DNA of 49,825 nucleotides from Rachicladosporium sp. CCFEE 5018 (Eukaryota > Ascomycota > Dothideomycetes > Cladosporiales > Cladosporiaceae). The stretch spans positions 377,353 through 427,177 of the forward strand of contig KZ111154.1 of assembly GCA_002077045.2 (NCBI GenBank), written 5' to 3'. Both the position numbers and the translations under genes were made by a program. The notes under the pieces are model-generated. The model ran no database searches, was not told the origin of the DNA, and worked only from the letters and a program-made list of their open reading frames with translations. Below, piece by piece: positions 17,356 to 27,563 of this stretch (position 1 is the stretch's first letter; the number at the start of each line of letters is the position of its first letter).

Positions 17356-20300
17356 ATGGATCTCTGGACTCTACCGCCGGATCCTTTCCAGGCTCTGGGA
17401 CTGGAGCGAACGGCTTCACACCAGGAGGTTAAGAGCAGGTACTACTTCCTAGCGAGGAGGTACCATCCTAACAGGAATCATGGGACTCATGGGCCATTGA
17501 CGGGAGATAAGACATTTGGGAGCTACTTTACAAGGATCAATGAAGCATGGACAATACTGTCGAGTCCAGTGCGAAAGCGGAGGTATCTGGAGATGGTCGA
17601 GCTTGTTGAACTTCAGGACGAGGTTGTGGCTACGCACATGGAGCTTGAGTTTGCGGATCGCGAGGCTTCGGGCTCAGACGAGTGGTCTTCGAGCGACGCG
17701 GACGACTACGATATGACCCATCTGGCGTCTGTGAATAGAGCTCGGAGCCCAGTGCCTGGCACTCCGCCAGTCAACCACGTTCCCCAGGAACCTGCTGTAG
17801 ACCACAGCCCAACGAGTCCCGTTGCAGAAGGATCACGAGGCAGAGCGATGGGCAGATGGCAATCGTTTCTGAACGCTGGCAAAGCTCAAGTCAGCGCGCG
17901 TACCGAAGCACACGAAGCGGCTCTGCGGCGGAAGAAGCTCCACAAATACAAGCTTCGAGAGCGTGACTTCTTCTGCGACTATAGGGATGCAATGGTGGCA
18001 AAGATCGAAGCCGAGATAGAAGCTGAGAGGAGACGTGAACAATACGAGACACTCAAGTGGAAGCGACAGAAGATCGAAATTCCCATACCCACGAGTATTG
18101 GCAGACGTGTGCGCAAGGCACAGCAAATGCACAAGGTCGTGAATATATTCAAGTCTTCCACTAGGCCACCTTCGACCGTACCAGGGCTCCAGCGCAAGCC
18201 TACAGTCAGCTTGCGGGCACATGTCCTCAGTAACAACGACGCACCGCGTGGTGGAGAGTTTCTGACAGTCAGCAGCCCGAGTATGATGCGTGGGCCATCC
18301 AATGCGGACTGGAAGGGCTATAGTAGCGACATAAGCGGTGATCAGACAAGTAGCGATGACAATGGGATCTATCCTATTGAACGAAGGTCGCTTCGATCTC
18401 CGTCTGCTGTATCAAGAAGAAGGATGCCACATCCGAATATAGAGCAGCCGCCTTCGCGAGCTACGCCGCCTCCCACACCACCTTCAGAGCCTCAGCAGAA
18501 CGGAACTGGCAAGCATGTCGACGACGTGACATTTGCTATGCTCATAAAGCGGCCGACAGGATTCGAAGGTCATGATTGCGACGAAAATGCAGACTCTGCT
18601 TCACAAGACTCGAGTTTGAGTCGGTCTACTTCACCACGGCGTCCCCTCAACCTGTGCCGCGATTTGATCCGTTATAAGTTTAGTAACGACACAGAGGCCG
18701 GTCCGGGCGGCTCGAAGCACCGCCGTGTGAGGTCTGCGCCAGGCCAAGTATCATTCGTCAATGACTCCGATCCTGATCTTCGTCTGTCAGTCCCCGCGGG
18801 TCCGATGCTCAGGATCAAGACCGTGGGGAAGCTGAGATTCCCAGACCATATTCCACATGCAAATGTGCATCTAATTCCATCATTCGAAGAGAACAAACTA
18901 CTGAAGCCTCCGCCGGAAACCGATGCGAACCCGGAGCAGCTTCTGGAGAGGCTGGAAGCGCTGGACGAGCAAGTCGCAAGCCGGTTCATGATCAAGCCCG
19001 ACATCAAAAACATCTTCAAATTCCGCCTCATCTGTCACAGACCTGCAGACTTTCACCCGAAGCACGGATCCTTCATCGCGCTGAGCTACCGCCGTCGTCA
19101 TGTCGTGAAGAAACATGGAGATCACTTCACTTTGCCTCTAGATAAGGAGATGCTGCAGGCAGTCTGGGATGAGCGGATCGCAGAGGATGAGGGCTTGTGG
19201 GTTGATCAGATCTGCATCGACCAAGGCAGTGATGAGGAGAAGTCCACCTCGATGTCCGCGATGGACATGGTGTACAGAAGTGCACGGCTGGTAGTAGTGG
19301 TACTGGATGATGTCGACCTCAAAGAGCATGAAGGCGTGGCACTGGAGAATCATGCGCGTGCGTTCGAGAACATGAAGAAAGTCGCTGCTGGCAAGCGGTT
19401 CCGACGACAAGAGCCACCGTTTCTCGAGGGCGGAGGCAAAGCACTGCTTCGAGTGCTGCAGAAGGTGCTTTCTTCGTCATGGTTCAAACGGGCATGGTGC
19501 AGACATGAGATGAGGCTAGGTGCGTTACTTATACTACTATACTTGAGACTAGCTGACATTGTACTTAGCACGCGATCACTTGTTCCTTCTATCATGCCAC
19601 ACCAGTGGCTCCTACAGACAGAGCGTGATAAGATTGACCAGCTCGTGCATTGCACATCTGCTTGCGCTCGCGATCGAGGTACCCTTCGATGCCAACATCG
19701 AGCTCTTGAAGCCAGCATTGCACGCATTCTTCCGCGATCGCACAGAGCCATCCGCCAGCGGTACTGACTTCACCGCGCATCACGGCAACTTCACCACCGT
19801 TGTTGCTGAAGTGTTCGGCATGGAGACTGGTGGTGACCCTCGATTGCCTGCCAAACAGCGGGAAGCCGATGCACTACGAGATAAGGTGTCGATCATCCTG
19901 AACACAATGGAGTGCGGTCTAGCATTGAGACCCGAGCTTCGATCGTCGCATGCAGTTCTGTCCAAGCAGGAATGCTACTACTCACTGCTGATGCTAGCCC
20001 TCGCTGCACGCGATCCAGGCGCACTCTGTTCCGTCGGTAAGCCTATGATACTGCCACCATCAGAGGAAGGCTATCAGCAAAGTGTCGTCAGCTTCCTCTT
20101 CGAGCCTACCAATGTCGACGCCGGCCTGAATAATTACCGCACTCTCAATAGATTGCCTGCAGACTCGCACATCACCTGCCATACAGCGGAGAGCGGCGAG
20201 CACTTCATTCACCTTGATCTGAAGTTCCTGCGTCCCGACAATCCTCATCCGCCTGGCGACTCCACAGACGACATGACGCTAGCACGCTCCTTCATGGAAA

Positions 20301-20562
20301 CCTGCGAGGCCAAGAAGGTCGGCAGGCAACGCAAGCGCTACCTCGTACACGACACTACAGCAAATGAGAACTTTGGCCCAATGCGTGAGATCTACATCGA
20401 AACCCTGGCCTGCGTTTTTGCTTGCGGGCCAGACTGGATGCGTTCAGTCTGTCAGCGCTATGGCGTTTCGCGATATCGTGAAGACCTGGTCTTCGCGTTC
20501 TACCTCATGGTCAGCTTGCGTACCATGAACAACCGTTGGCCGCCAACAGAATGGGCTGAACA
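17356..20562 (+). CDS. J-like domain / HET domain fusion protein (3' end in gap)
   Basis: Exon 1 is 17356-19519 and exon 2 runs from 19569 into the N gap; the 49-nt intron restores a continuous frame. At least 1052 residues are visible. Residues about 9-80 form a J-domain-like segment (DPFQALGLERTASHQEVKSR, then INEAWTILSSP), but the catalytic HPD is HPN (residues 37-39), so stimulation of Hsp70 ATPase is unlikely. A long Ser/Pro/basic low-complexity region follows. Residues about 572-722 match the HET domain of fungal heterokaryon-incompatibility proteins: FIALSYRR, LWVDQICIDQ, MDMVYRSARLVVVVLDDVD and the closing WFKRAWCRHE. A C-terminal region of over 330 residues, unassigned, includes repeated Tyr/Leu-rich segments. 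HET proteins trigger cell death on non-self fusion, so a recognition or death role is likely. The end is lost. Confidence 0.85.
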
Positions 20563-20662
20563 NNNNNNNNNNNNNNNNNNNNNNNNNNNNNNNNNNNNNN
20601 NNNNNNNNNNNNNNNNNNNNNNNNNNNNNNNNNNNNNNNNNNNNNNNNNNNNNNNNNNNNNN
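20563..20662. other. Assembly gap (100 N)
   Basis: Exactly 100 Ns, the usual placeholder for a gap of unknown size. It removes the 3' end of the J-HET gene and the 5' half of RAD17. Since RAD17 lacks roughly its first 300-400 residues, including Walker A, the true gap must be about 1 kb or more if the join is right. Confidence 0.97.
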
Positions 20663-22367
20663 GCAGTTTAATGATTTTATTGCGGCGGCTGGGCGGTCGA
20701 GTGGACTGGTGTTTGGCGCTGAAGGCGATGATGCAAGAGATTACGCGACGACTAACGAGGCAGAGGATGATCGAACTAGCGGTGGCGGGAAGCAACTGCT
20801 CCTAGTTGAGGAGTTTCCCAACACGTTCTCGAGGACATCGCCGGTGCTCGAATCGTTCCGAGCAGCGTTGTCCCAGTATCTGTCAACCACGCAAGCGCCC
20901 GACAAGTCGCCCACGCCTATAGTTCTGGTTGTCTCGGAGACCCTGCTCTCGACCAGCACAGCGGCGGCCGACAGCTTCACGGTGCATCGCTTACTTGGAC
21001 CTGAGCTACTCAATCATCCATATGTCGACACGATTGAGTTCAATGCGATTGCGCCGACTATACTCACGAAAGCACTCGAAACGATTGTTGTCAAAGAAGC
21101 GCGCAAGTCTGGGCGTCGAAAGACCCCCGGCCCAGCCGTACTGAAGCGACTAGCAGAGACAGGCGACATACGCAGCGCTATCTCCTCACTCGAATTTCTT
21201 TGCCTGCGAGGTGATGATGAAGGTACTTGGTCAGCCAAGGTAGCATTCACGAAGCCGAAAAGAGCACCGCCTCAAGTCGCTCTGACGAAAGCCGAAGAAG
21301 AAGCGCTACAGCTGATTTGCAATCGTGAGAGCACTCTGGGCATCTTTCACTCTGTCGGCAAGATCGTGTATAACAAGCGCGTCGATCCAACTCCGGGCAC
21401 CGAAGTAGCGCAGCCGCCTCCGTGGCTGCCGCAACATCATCGCGAGAAGATTCCGGAAACGGACATCGAGTCACTCCTCGACGAGCTAGGCACGGACACC
21501 TCAACCTTCATCGCCTCCCTCCACGAGAACTTCGCCCTCTCCTGCAACACTGGCAGTACAGAAGAGACGCTCGACAGCCTGACCGGCTGCATTGACAATC
21601 TCTCCGACGCTGACCTTCTTTCCATCGACCGTTTCTCATCAGGCACGAGAGCCTTCTCCGGCTCTGCTACGGACACACTACGGCAAGACGAGATGGCTTT
21701 CCAAGTCGCCGTGCGAGGCGTGCTGTTCAGTCTTCCCAGTCCGGTCAACAGAGGTGTACCAGCAAGTGGCAAGAAGGCAGACGCGCATCGGATGTTCTAT
21801 CCTGCTAGTCTGAAGCTTTGGCGGAGAAAGGAGGAGATTGAGGGGCTGTTGGATCTTCTGACTTCGGATGCACAATCTGGTGCCAGCGTTCTGCCCGAAA
21901 GAGGAAATAGTGACGGAGCGGACGGCATAGCAGGCTGGCATCGCCAGTCGCTCGATCAGAGTCCATCAACGACCCAAGCCGCGTCAAGCTCTCTCAGCAC
22001 CTCCTCAAAAGCCTCCACGCTCCTAGACCGCCTTCCCTACCTCGCGCACATCCTCCCAGACTCGCCTCAAAACTCTGCTTTCCTCTCCCGTGTGCGCAAA
22101 GTCGTCAACATCCAATCTACACCTCCCCTGCTCACCTCAGCCAACGACGACGAAGACGCAGCAGGCCAGCAAGACGCGCCGCCAGGCACGGAGCAATGGG
22201 CTACCGATCGACCTGACGACGACGCGCCAAAGCAGGCGAGAGGGGTAAAGAAGAAGGCCAAGAAGCCTGGAGGCGTTGGGAAGGGCGAGTTCGGTGGCGA
22301 GTTGGGGATGCGATTAGAAGGTCGAGTTGAGGGGTTGGTGATTGAGGGGGATGATATTGAGGATTAA
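20663..22367 (+). CDS. RAD17: Checkpoint clamp loader RAD17 homologue (5' end in gap)
   Basis: The open frame begins at the gap edge (first full codon 20664) and gives 567 residues to the stop. It starts just before the Walker B-like LLLVEEFPN segment of the AAA+ domain. It continues through the family-typical blocks HRLLGPELLNHP, FNAIAPTILTKALE, VVKEARKSGRRKTPG, LAETGDIRSAISSLEFL and NRESTLGIFHSVGKIVYNKR, and then the DELGTDTSTFIASLHENF helical region. The C-terminus is low-complexity and Lys-rich with a conserved-looking acidic end. RAD17 (budding yeast Rad24) replaces RFC1 in the clamp loader that places the 9-1-1 clamp on damaged DNA, acting in the nucleus upstream of ATR/Mec1. Walker A is missing only because of the gap. 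Confidence 0.9.
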
Positions 22368-22795
22368 TCGGGATCCTAGCGGGAGTCTTGGTGGCGTTAC
22401 TACTATGATCTGGCCGGCGAATGTTGTGCGTGCTACCGGTGAGGCACGTTGTTTGTCGATAGTGATGAAATGTAAGATACTGTTCGGTGACTGGTGACTA
22501 CATCTTCCTCGTGCGGAGCTAGCTTATCGGACTGAACTCTTTGTTCTGATCATCGAAGCAAGCAAGACCAGTCAATGTAGGCATGAACAAGAAGGCAAGT
22601 AGTGTTGTGCGGTATGATCATCCATACATCGCTATGCTGCCATCTACAAACGAGTGATCTATGTACATCTACACATTTCGTCCTAGTGAGCGCGAGGGTA
22701 TCTCCCAGATAGACCAATCCTGCCGCCCCAAGATCCCAACCCAACCTTGCCGACCAAACCCCACGAAACCCCTAGACTCCCCACAAGTGAATCGC
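22368..22795. other. Intergenic region, convergent 3' ends
   Basis: 428 bp between the RAD17 stop and the stop of the minus-strand disordered-protein gene. It must contain both terminators; no specific element was recognised. Confidence 0.45.
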
Positions 22796-24409
22796 CTACC
22801 TCGCGACCCCAGCCTCCAAGGCCTTCAACGCCTGTTCATTCTCATAAACGCTCTCCCTCTTCCAAGCCCCATTCTCATCAATACTCCCCACCCGAATCTC
22901 CCTCCGCTTAGTCTCAAGCCTAGACCAGCCATGCCCACCATCCTCCTCCTCCCGGCTAAACTCCCGCAACATCCCCATAACGCCGTCCTCCTCCCGCTCA
23001 TCATTCGCCTGCATGAAAGCCTGGAATTGGTCCCACTCGGCCTGCTGGTCAGGGGACCGGACCGTGATGGCATGTTTGGGAGATACGGGCTGCGAGGCGA
23101 GCGCCGCCGCGGGCATGGTGTTGCGGTGGGTTTTGGTGGTGATGGAGGGGCGGTGATGCCAGCTGCGGCGTGCAGCTGCGACCGGAGTGAGGGTGGGTAC
23201 CGCGTGGGAGGGAGATGAGGGGACTGAGTGGGATGCACACGAGGTAGCCGCGTTGTAGGATGATGAGTGGGCTGCTGGTGGAGGGCGGCGGGGTGGTGCG
23301 CCAGGGGCGTATGAGGCGCGACGCTTAGCGTTGGTAGCGAAGAGAGAGACGTTCCGGGTTGGCTCGGGGATGCGAGGTCGTTGGGCGGCCTTGGCGGTCT
23401 CGTAGGCCTCGGACTGGGTGAGGAAGCTTTCGTAGTCCGTAGGCTGGGCGATGGTGTGGCGTTTCGGGTTCGGCGGACCGTTGTGTGCTTTCATGAGGAA
23501 GCGCTCGAAGTCTGACTCGAAGGTAGAGTTTGTGTTAGGGGATGGGAGGTTGTCGTGGGCAAGCGCTGGGACAGGAGGGACGTCGGAGTCTGAGGCCGGG
23601 TTGGCGGCGAACCACGACTTGCGCTTGGATTTCGAGGATGAGGTCGACTTGGTGCTGACTGTTGACTTTCGTCGGGTCATGCTCAACCGTTTCGACTCTT
23701 TGCTTGTTGATGACTGTTGCCTTGATCGGGCGGGGGAGACGGCGCCGTTGACGTCGTCTGAAGTGATGGCCAGACCCATCGAGAAGTCCTCGCGAGTGAA
23801 AGGTCCGGCCTTGTTGCCCATGTCTCGTCGACGCTCGTAGGCGAGATATGTTGGGATGGTCGGCACTGCAGGTACGTCGTCATCCGACGAGTCTTCGTCA
23901 GCCGCTCCACCGAACCAACTGGCTCGGGACTTGCGGTTCGAGGTCGACTTCTTGGTGAGGCTGACAATGCTCAGTCTGCGACTGATGTGCGACGATATCT
24001 TCGCGGACGCAGCTGTCGTGGGACGGTCCCAGGACTGCTGAACATGGACAGGTCGTGCTGGCATAGGAGGCTCATCCTTCACATCAGCGGGGATACTCTG
24101 TGATCGCCAGAAGCTACGCCTCTTCGTCGACTTGTCGGTAATGAGAGGCATTGGTACTTCTTGTACGACGACGTGGTCTGTCGGTCGCCAGAGACTTCTT
24201 CGCTTTGCCTTCTTAGTAGTGAGGGGTGGTTCGACTTGTGATGGCCGTGTGTCCCAAGTTGTTGATGCGTGTGTGGATGGTGGTCGGCCGTCACGAGAAG
24301 GTACTTGATATCTCGAGTCGCGTTTTCGGTCTGCAGGGACTTGAGATATCTCTTTGGGACTCTTGCCTCTTAAGGCCGCCCAAAACGAGGAGAGGCCCAT
24401 GGCGAGCAA
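22796..24409 (-). CDS. Disordered Ser/Arg/Pro-rich protein with repeated basic-aromatic motifs
   Basis: A single-exon ORF of 537 residues starting MLAMGLSSFWAALRG (a second Met at residue 4). I do not recognise a domain. The first 270 residues carry four short related motifs, each a basic cluster, a Ser and a Trp: KAKRRSLWRP, STKRRSFWRS, NRKSRASWFGG and SKRKSWFAA. These look like repeated linear motifs, possibly phospho-regulated because the Ser follows basic residues as in PKA/AGC kinase sites. A middle part with FESDFERFLMKAH and DYESFLTQSEAYE and a C-terminal acidic helix (QAEWDQFQAFMQANDEREEDGVMGML) look better conserved. Codon use and an uninterrupted length of 1.6 kb support a real gene. 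Function unknown; a scaffold or cortical protein is a guess. Confidence 0.75.
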   Translation of the reverse strand: MLAMGLSSFWAALRGKSPKEISQVPADRKRDSRYQVPSRDGRPPSTHASTTWDTRPSQVEPPLTTKKAKRRSLWRPTDHVVVQEVPMPLITDKSTKRRSFWRSQSIPADVKDEPPMPARPVHVQQSWDRPTTAASAKISSHISRRLSIVSLTKKSTSNRKSRASWFGGAADEDSSDDDVPAVPTIPTYLAYERRRDMGNKAGPFTREDFSMGLAITSDDVNGAVSPARSRQQSSTSKESKRLSMTRRKSTVSTKSTSSSKSKRKSWFAANPASDSDVPPVPALAHDNLPSPNTNSTFESDFERFLMKAHNGPPNPKRHTIAQPTDYESFLTQSEAYETAKAAQRPRIPEPTRNVSLFATNAKRRASYAPGAPPRRPPPAAHSSSYNAATSCASHSVPSSPSHAVPTLTPVAAARRSWHHRPSITTKTHRNTMPAAALASQPVSPKHAITVRSPDQQAEWDQFQAFMQANDEREEDGVMGMLREFSREEEDGGHGWSRLETKRREIRVGSIDENGAWKRESVYENEQALKALEAGVAR

Positions 24410-26151
24410 CTCCGGTGTGTAGTAATGGAGTGGAGTGTATTGACCAAAGCCTCAACTCGAGTGAACTCCAGTGAAGTCCCCGGCGGCGATCCTCGTTGCC
24501 GCAAAACATAGATATGACGGCCTGTCAAGCGAGGGGTAGGAAGAAGTGTCAGGTGTACCAAGAGAAGAAATCGAGCATCACCCACCCTATTCAAACGTAC
24601 ACCATCGAAAGTATGCAGCGCCATTGTGGACGCCACGGCACCTACATGTGGTTCGGTTATCAGCACTATCGCACGCAAATGGCAACGCGCACGAGCTTCA
24701 TGGTGCACGTTTGGCGCACGGCTGATCAGGGTCCATACATGAGACGATTCACACACAACAATGGCGGGCGCGCACCAAGCAGAGGGCTGCGTGGCATGTC
24801 CGAGAGGTAGCTTCCTCGGTGTACAGACGGCGAGGGCATGGCGGAGTCTGTCTCGCCCACGCGATGAACGACGACGTTTGTCCAGAACTCTCACGGCTGG
24901 AGTGAGACACCGACGGCTGCCCGTGAGCTGTCGAGGTAGCTGCAGTCAAATCTTCGCGGTGTTCGTGTCGCGTGCTGCTGATCAGATCCACCATGGAGCC
25001 CTGTGACAGGTTGACAATCAATGATAGACAGCATCGATCAGCGCACCACAGCCGCGGTGCTGGCGATGGGTGGCTTGCCAAGCGAGAGCTAGATGCGGTC
25101 GATCTATCTTGGTTTCGTTAAGCTAGCGAGCGTGCGCCGGCCAGAAGGTCCGAGACTTTCATGGAGCGGATCCAGTCGGGGCCTTTTGGCACCACATAGC
25201 CAATAAGAGGCGCATTCCGGCATCCATTACCTGAAAACTACCCCAGGTATTGTTGAGTCGTGTTCGGTGGGTGGTCTCAGCATCAGCGTTTGCACATGGA
25301 CAATCGCGTGCATCGTTAATCACGGGACAAACGAATCTCCAGGCGATACGCATGCTAGCCGCAGCGGCATGTGTAAGTTGTTAAGATAGATGAAGATTCG
25401 CATGCAGCCTTGACGCACAGAAGACTGATGAAATGCTCCGATAATGCATCGAAGCAAAAAAGGCGCGTGCGGCTTGGCCAATACCGATTTGGGACTAGCA
25501 TATCTTTCATCGTATATCTTGCATATCATCCATGGAGTCGATCCTTGCGCAACATATGCATGCTGCATCAGATCTTGTAACACCGACCTGTCATCTGTGA
25601 ATAGGTTACAGCGCCGAGTGTCTGAGACTCGAGTCCTACAATCCGCCACCTTTCCCCGCTGTAGTCACTGGTCATGGGTAAAACGCTCGGCTATCTGATG
25701 TTACTTCGCCCCAGGTGTCTTGGACTCTAAATTTCACTTTGCCATCGGCCGCGAGCGTCAGTAGGGCACTCATGACCGTGGTCAGGGTGGCAGAATACTG
25801 TACTGCTCCTTTGAGACACTCGAATCAACGGGATGGGGAAGTCGCTGCGATGGTAAATGACCCTGCTTGCGTTGTATTGGCCGTGCGCGTAAAAGGTTCA
25901 TTTGGCTGCAGTCCTTCGGGAAGGCGAATCCACCTTCTCGCGTTGTAGATCGACGGGCTCGAGAGAGCGATGACGCTGAGCTCGATGTGGCATGTCATCC
26001 GAAGTATTATCTATCCCCGTGTACGGGATCATGTCTCTTCTACTCCACATACATGTATGCAACATAGTATCACCAGTCCTCAGGGACGACGTCATGTCTC
26101 TTTCATTCCACGTACATGCATGCCACATCTTATTAGAATCATGACCTGTCT
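24410..26151. other. Intergenic region between disordered-protein gene and GH43
   Basis: 1.74 kb with no supportable gene. The 174-residue minus frame at 24370-24894 overlaps the adjacent start in another frame and shows no domain. The right end holds a two-copy imperfect repeat (26028-26135, separate entry) close to the GH43 stop. Confidence 0.5.
26028..26135. repeat. Two-copy imperfect repeat, period about 63 bp
   Basis: Two units start with TCATGTCTCTT (about 26029) and TCATGTCTCTT (about 26092). They share the order TCATGTCTCT, a CT-rich stretch, CCAC(A/G)TACATG(T/C)ATGC and ACAT. The repeat lies just downstream of the minus-strand GH43 stop, so it would be in that gene's 3' UTR or terminator. 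Confidence 0.6.
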
Positions 26152-27258
26152 CTACTCCTCCTCAACCTTCGGCTGCGGCTCCTTCAGCTTGATCTTTCCC
26201 TCTGCATCATACACCAGCTCCCGAATCTTCACACATCGCAAATGGTTCTTGCCGCTCAAACTCGTGTCATGGTAGAACAAGTACCACTTGCTCTCAAACT
26301 CCACAATCGAGTGATGCGTCGTCCAGCCCTTGACCGGCTCGAGAATCTTGTCCTGATAAGTGAAAGGCCCAAGCGGCGAGTCTCCAATCGCGTAAGCGAG
26401 TAGGTGAGTGTCGCCAGTCGAGTACGAGAAGTAGTACTTCCCATTGTACTTGTGCAACCACGCAGCCTCGAAGAAACGGCGCTTGTGGTCTGACGCATGG
26501 ATCTCCTTACCAGTGCTCGGGTCAAGGATCTTCACATCCTGCACCTCCGAAGCAAAAGAATGCATATCCTCGCTCAGCTTCGCCACCCTTGGGCTCAGCG
26601 CCGGCTCATCACCACTCGCCTCCATAGTCTCGTAGGCGTCTTTCTTGAACTCGCCCGTGCGCCAGCACTGCAGCTGACCTCCCCAGATCCCCCCAAAGTA
26701 AAGGTAAGCCTGCCCGTCATCATCGACGAAACTCGCCGGATCAATCGAATAGCTCCCCTTAATCGGCTCCGGATCCGGCTTAAACGGTCCCTCAGGCTTA
26801 TCACTCTCCGCCACACCCACACGAAACACACCCTCCTTATCCCTCGCCGGAAAATACAGATAATACTTCCCGTTCTTGCTCGCCGCGTCCGGAGCCCAGA
26901 GCTGCTTGCCCACCCACGGGATATCTGACGCTGTGAGAGCGACGCCGTGGTCGGTCACGGGGCCTGAGACGGACGGCATGGAGAAGACGTGGTAGTCGTT
27001 CATGTCGTACTGATCACCATTGTCGTTGTCTTGGATGTCTGTTTCGCGGTCGTGCGAGGGGTAGACGTAGAGTTTGCCGTTGAAGACGTGGGCTGAGGGG
27101 TCGGCGGTGAAGAGGTCGGAGGTCATGGGTTTGGGATCTGTCATGATTGCGGTGGTCTGGGTGGGTGATTGGGGTGTTGGTATCCTGTTTAGTCGGGTTC
27201 GAGGTTGCGATGGACTTGATATCGCAGTGTTGTAGAAGCGTGACGGGTGCGATGCCAC
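26152..27258 (-). CDS. Glycoside hydrolase family 43 protein
   Basis: The open frame gives 368 residues, but the first 38 look like leader; the more likely start is the Met at 27144 (330 residues, MTDPKPMTSDLFTADPSAHVF). The five-bladed beta-propeller signature of GH43 is visible: catalytic base Asp in TADPSAHVF, a pKa-modulating Asp in SIDPASFVDDDG and the acid Glu in RRFFEAAWLHK. Aromatic substrate-binding blocks include KQLWAPDAA and GKYYLYFPA. GH43 enzymes are beta-xylosidases or alpha-L-arabinofuranosidases acting on hemicellulose oligosaccharides. No signal peptide is present, so the enzyme is probably intracellular and acts on imported oligosaccharides. Single exon; subfamily not assigned. 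Confidence 0.88.
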   Translation of the reverse strand: MASHPSRFYNTAISSPSQPRTRLNRIPTPQSPTQTTAIMTDPKPMTSDLFTADPSAHVFNGKLYVYPSHDRETDIQDNDNGDQYDMNDYHVFSMPSVSGPVTDHGVALTASDIPWVGKQLWAPDAASKNGKYYLYFPARDKEGVFRVGVAESDKPEGPFKPDPEPIKGSYSIDPASFVDDDGQAYLYFGGIWGGQLQCWRTGEFKKDAYETMEASGDEPALSPRVAKLSEDMHSFASEVQDVKILDPSTGKEIHASDHKRRFFEAAWLHKYNGKYYFSYSTGDTHLLAYAIGDSPLGPFTYQDKILEPVKGWTTHHSIVEFESKWYLFYHDTSLSGKNHLRCVKIRELVYDAEGKIKLKEPQPKVEEE

Positions 27259-27563
27259 ATGGCGGCGGGAGAAAGGGTGTTATAGCTTTCCATACTGATC
27301 CACATAGCAGCTCTGCCTATTCGACGGCATTGAGCCTCTGTGTGTCTTGGGCGACGTGATGTCAAATTTAGCCGGAATGATGCTCGGAAGGACGGGACGG
27401 TGCAGTGTGGGGCCCACGATAGTACTTTGATATTCATTTAGAAGTGATGCTGACCCATCCTTGTAGTCACAGTGGTGCCGGGCACATGCGCCATATCCGA
27501 GGATGGACGACGCGATACCTGTATCGATGAGCTTTCACATACGTCGCGCTGCCTCAAAATGCG
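27259..27563. promoter_or_regulatory. Divergent promoter region, GH43 and ORF at 27564
   Basis: About 305 bp (420 bp if GH43 starts at 27144) between two divergent genes. No clear motif was recognised. Confidence 0.4.

Noticed and set aside
24370..24894. 174-residue minus frame upstream of the disordered-protein gene
   Set aside because: It overlaps that gene's start in another frame, has biased Arg/His/Thr composition and shows no domain.
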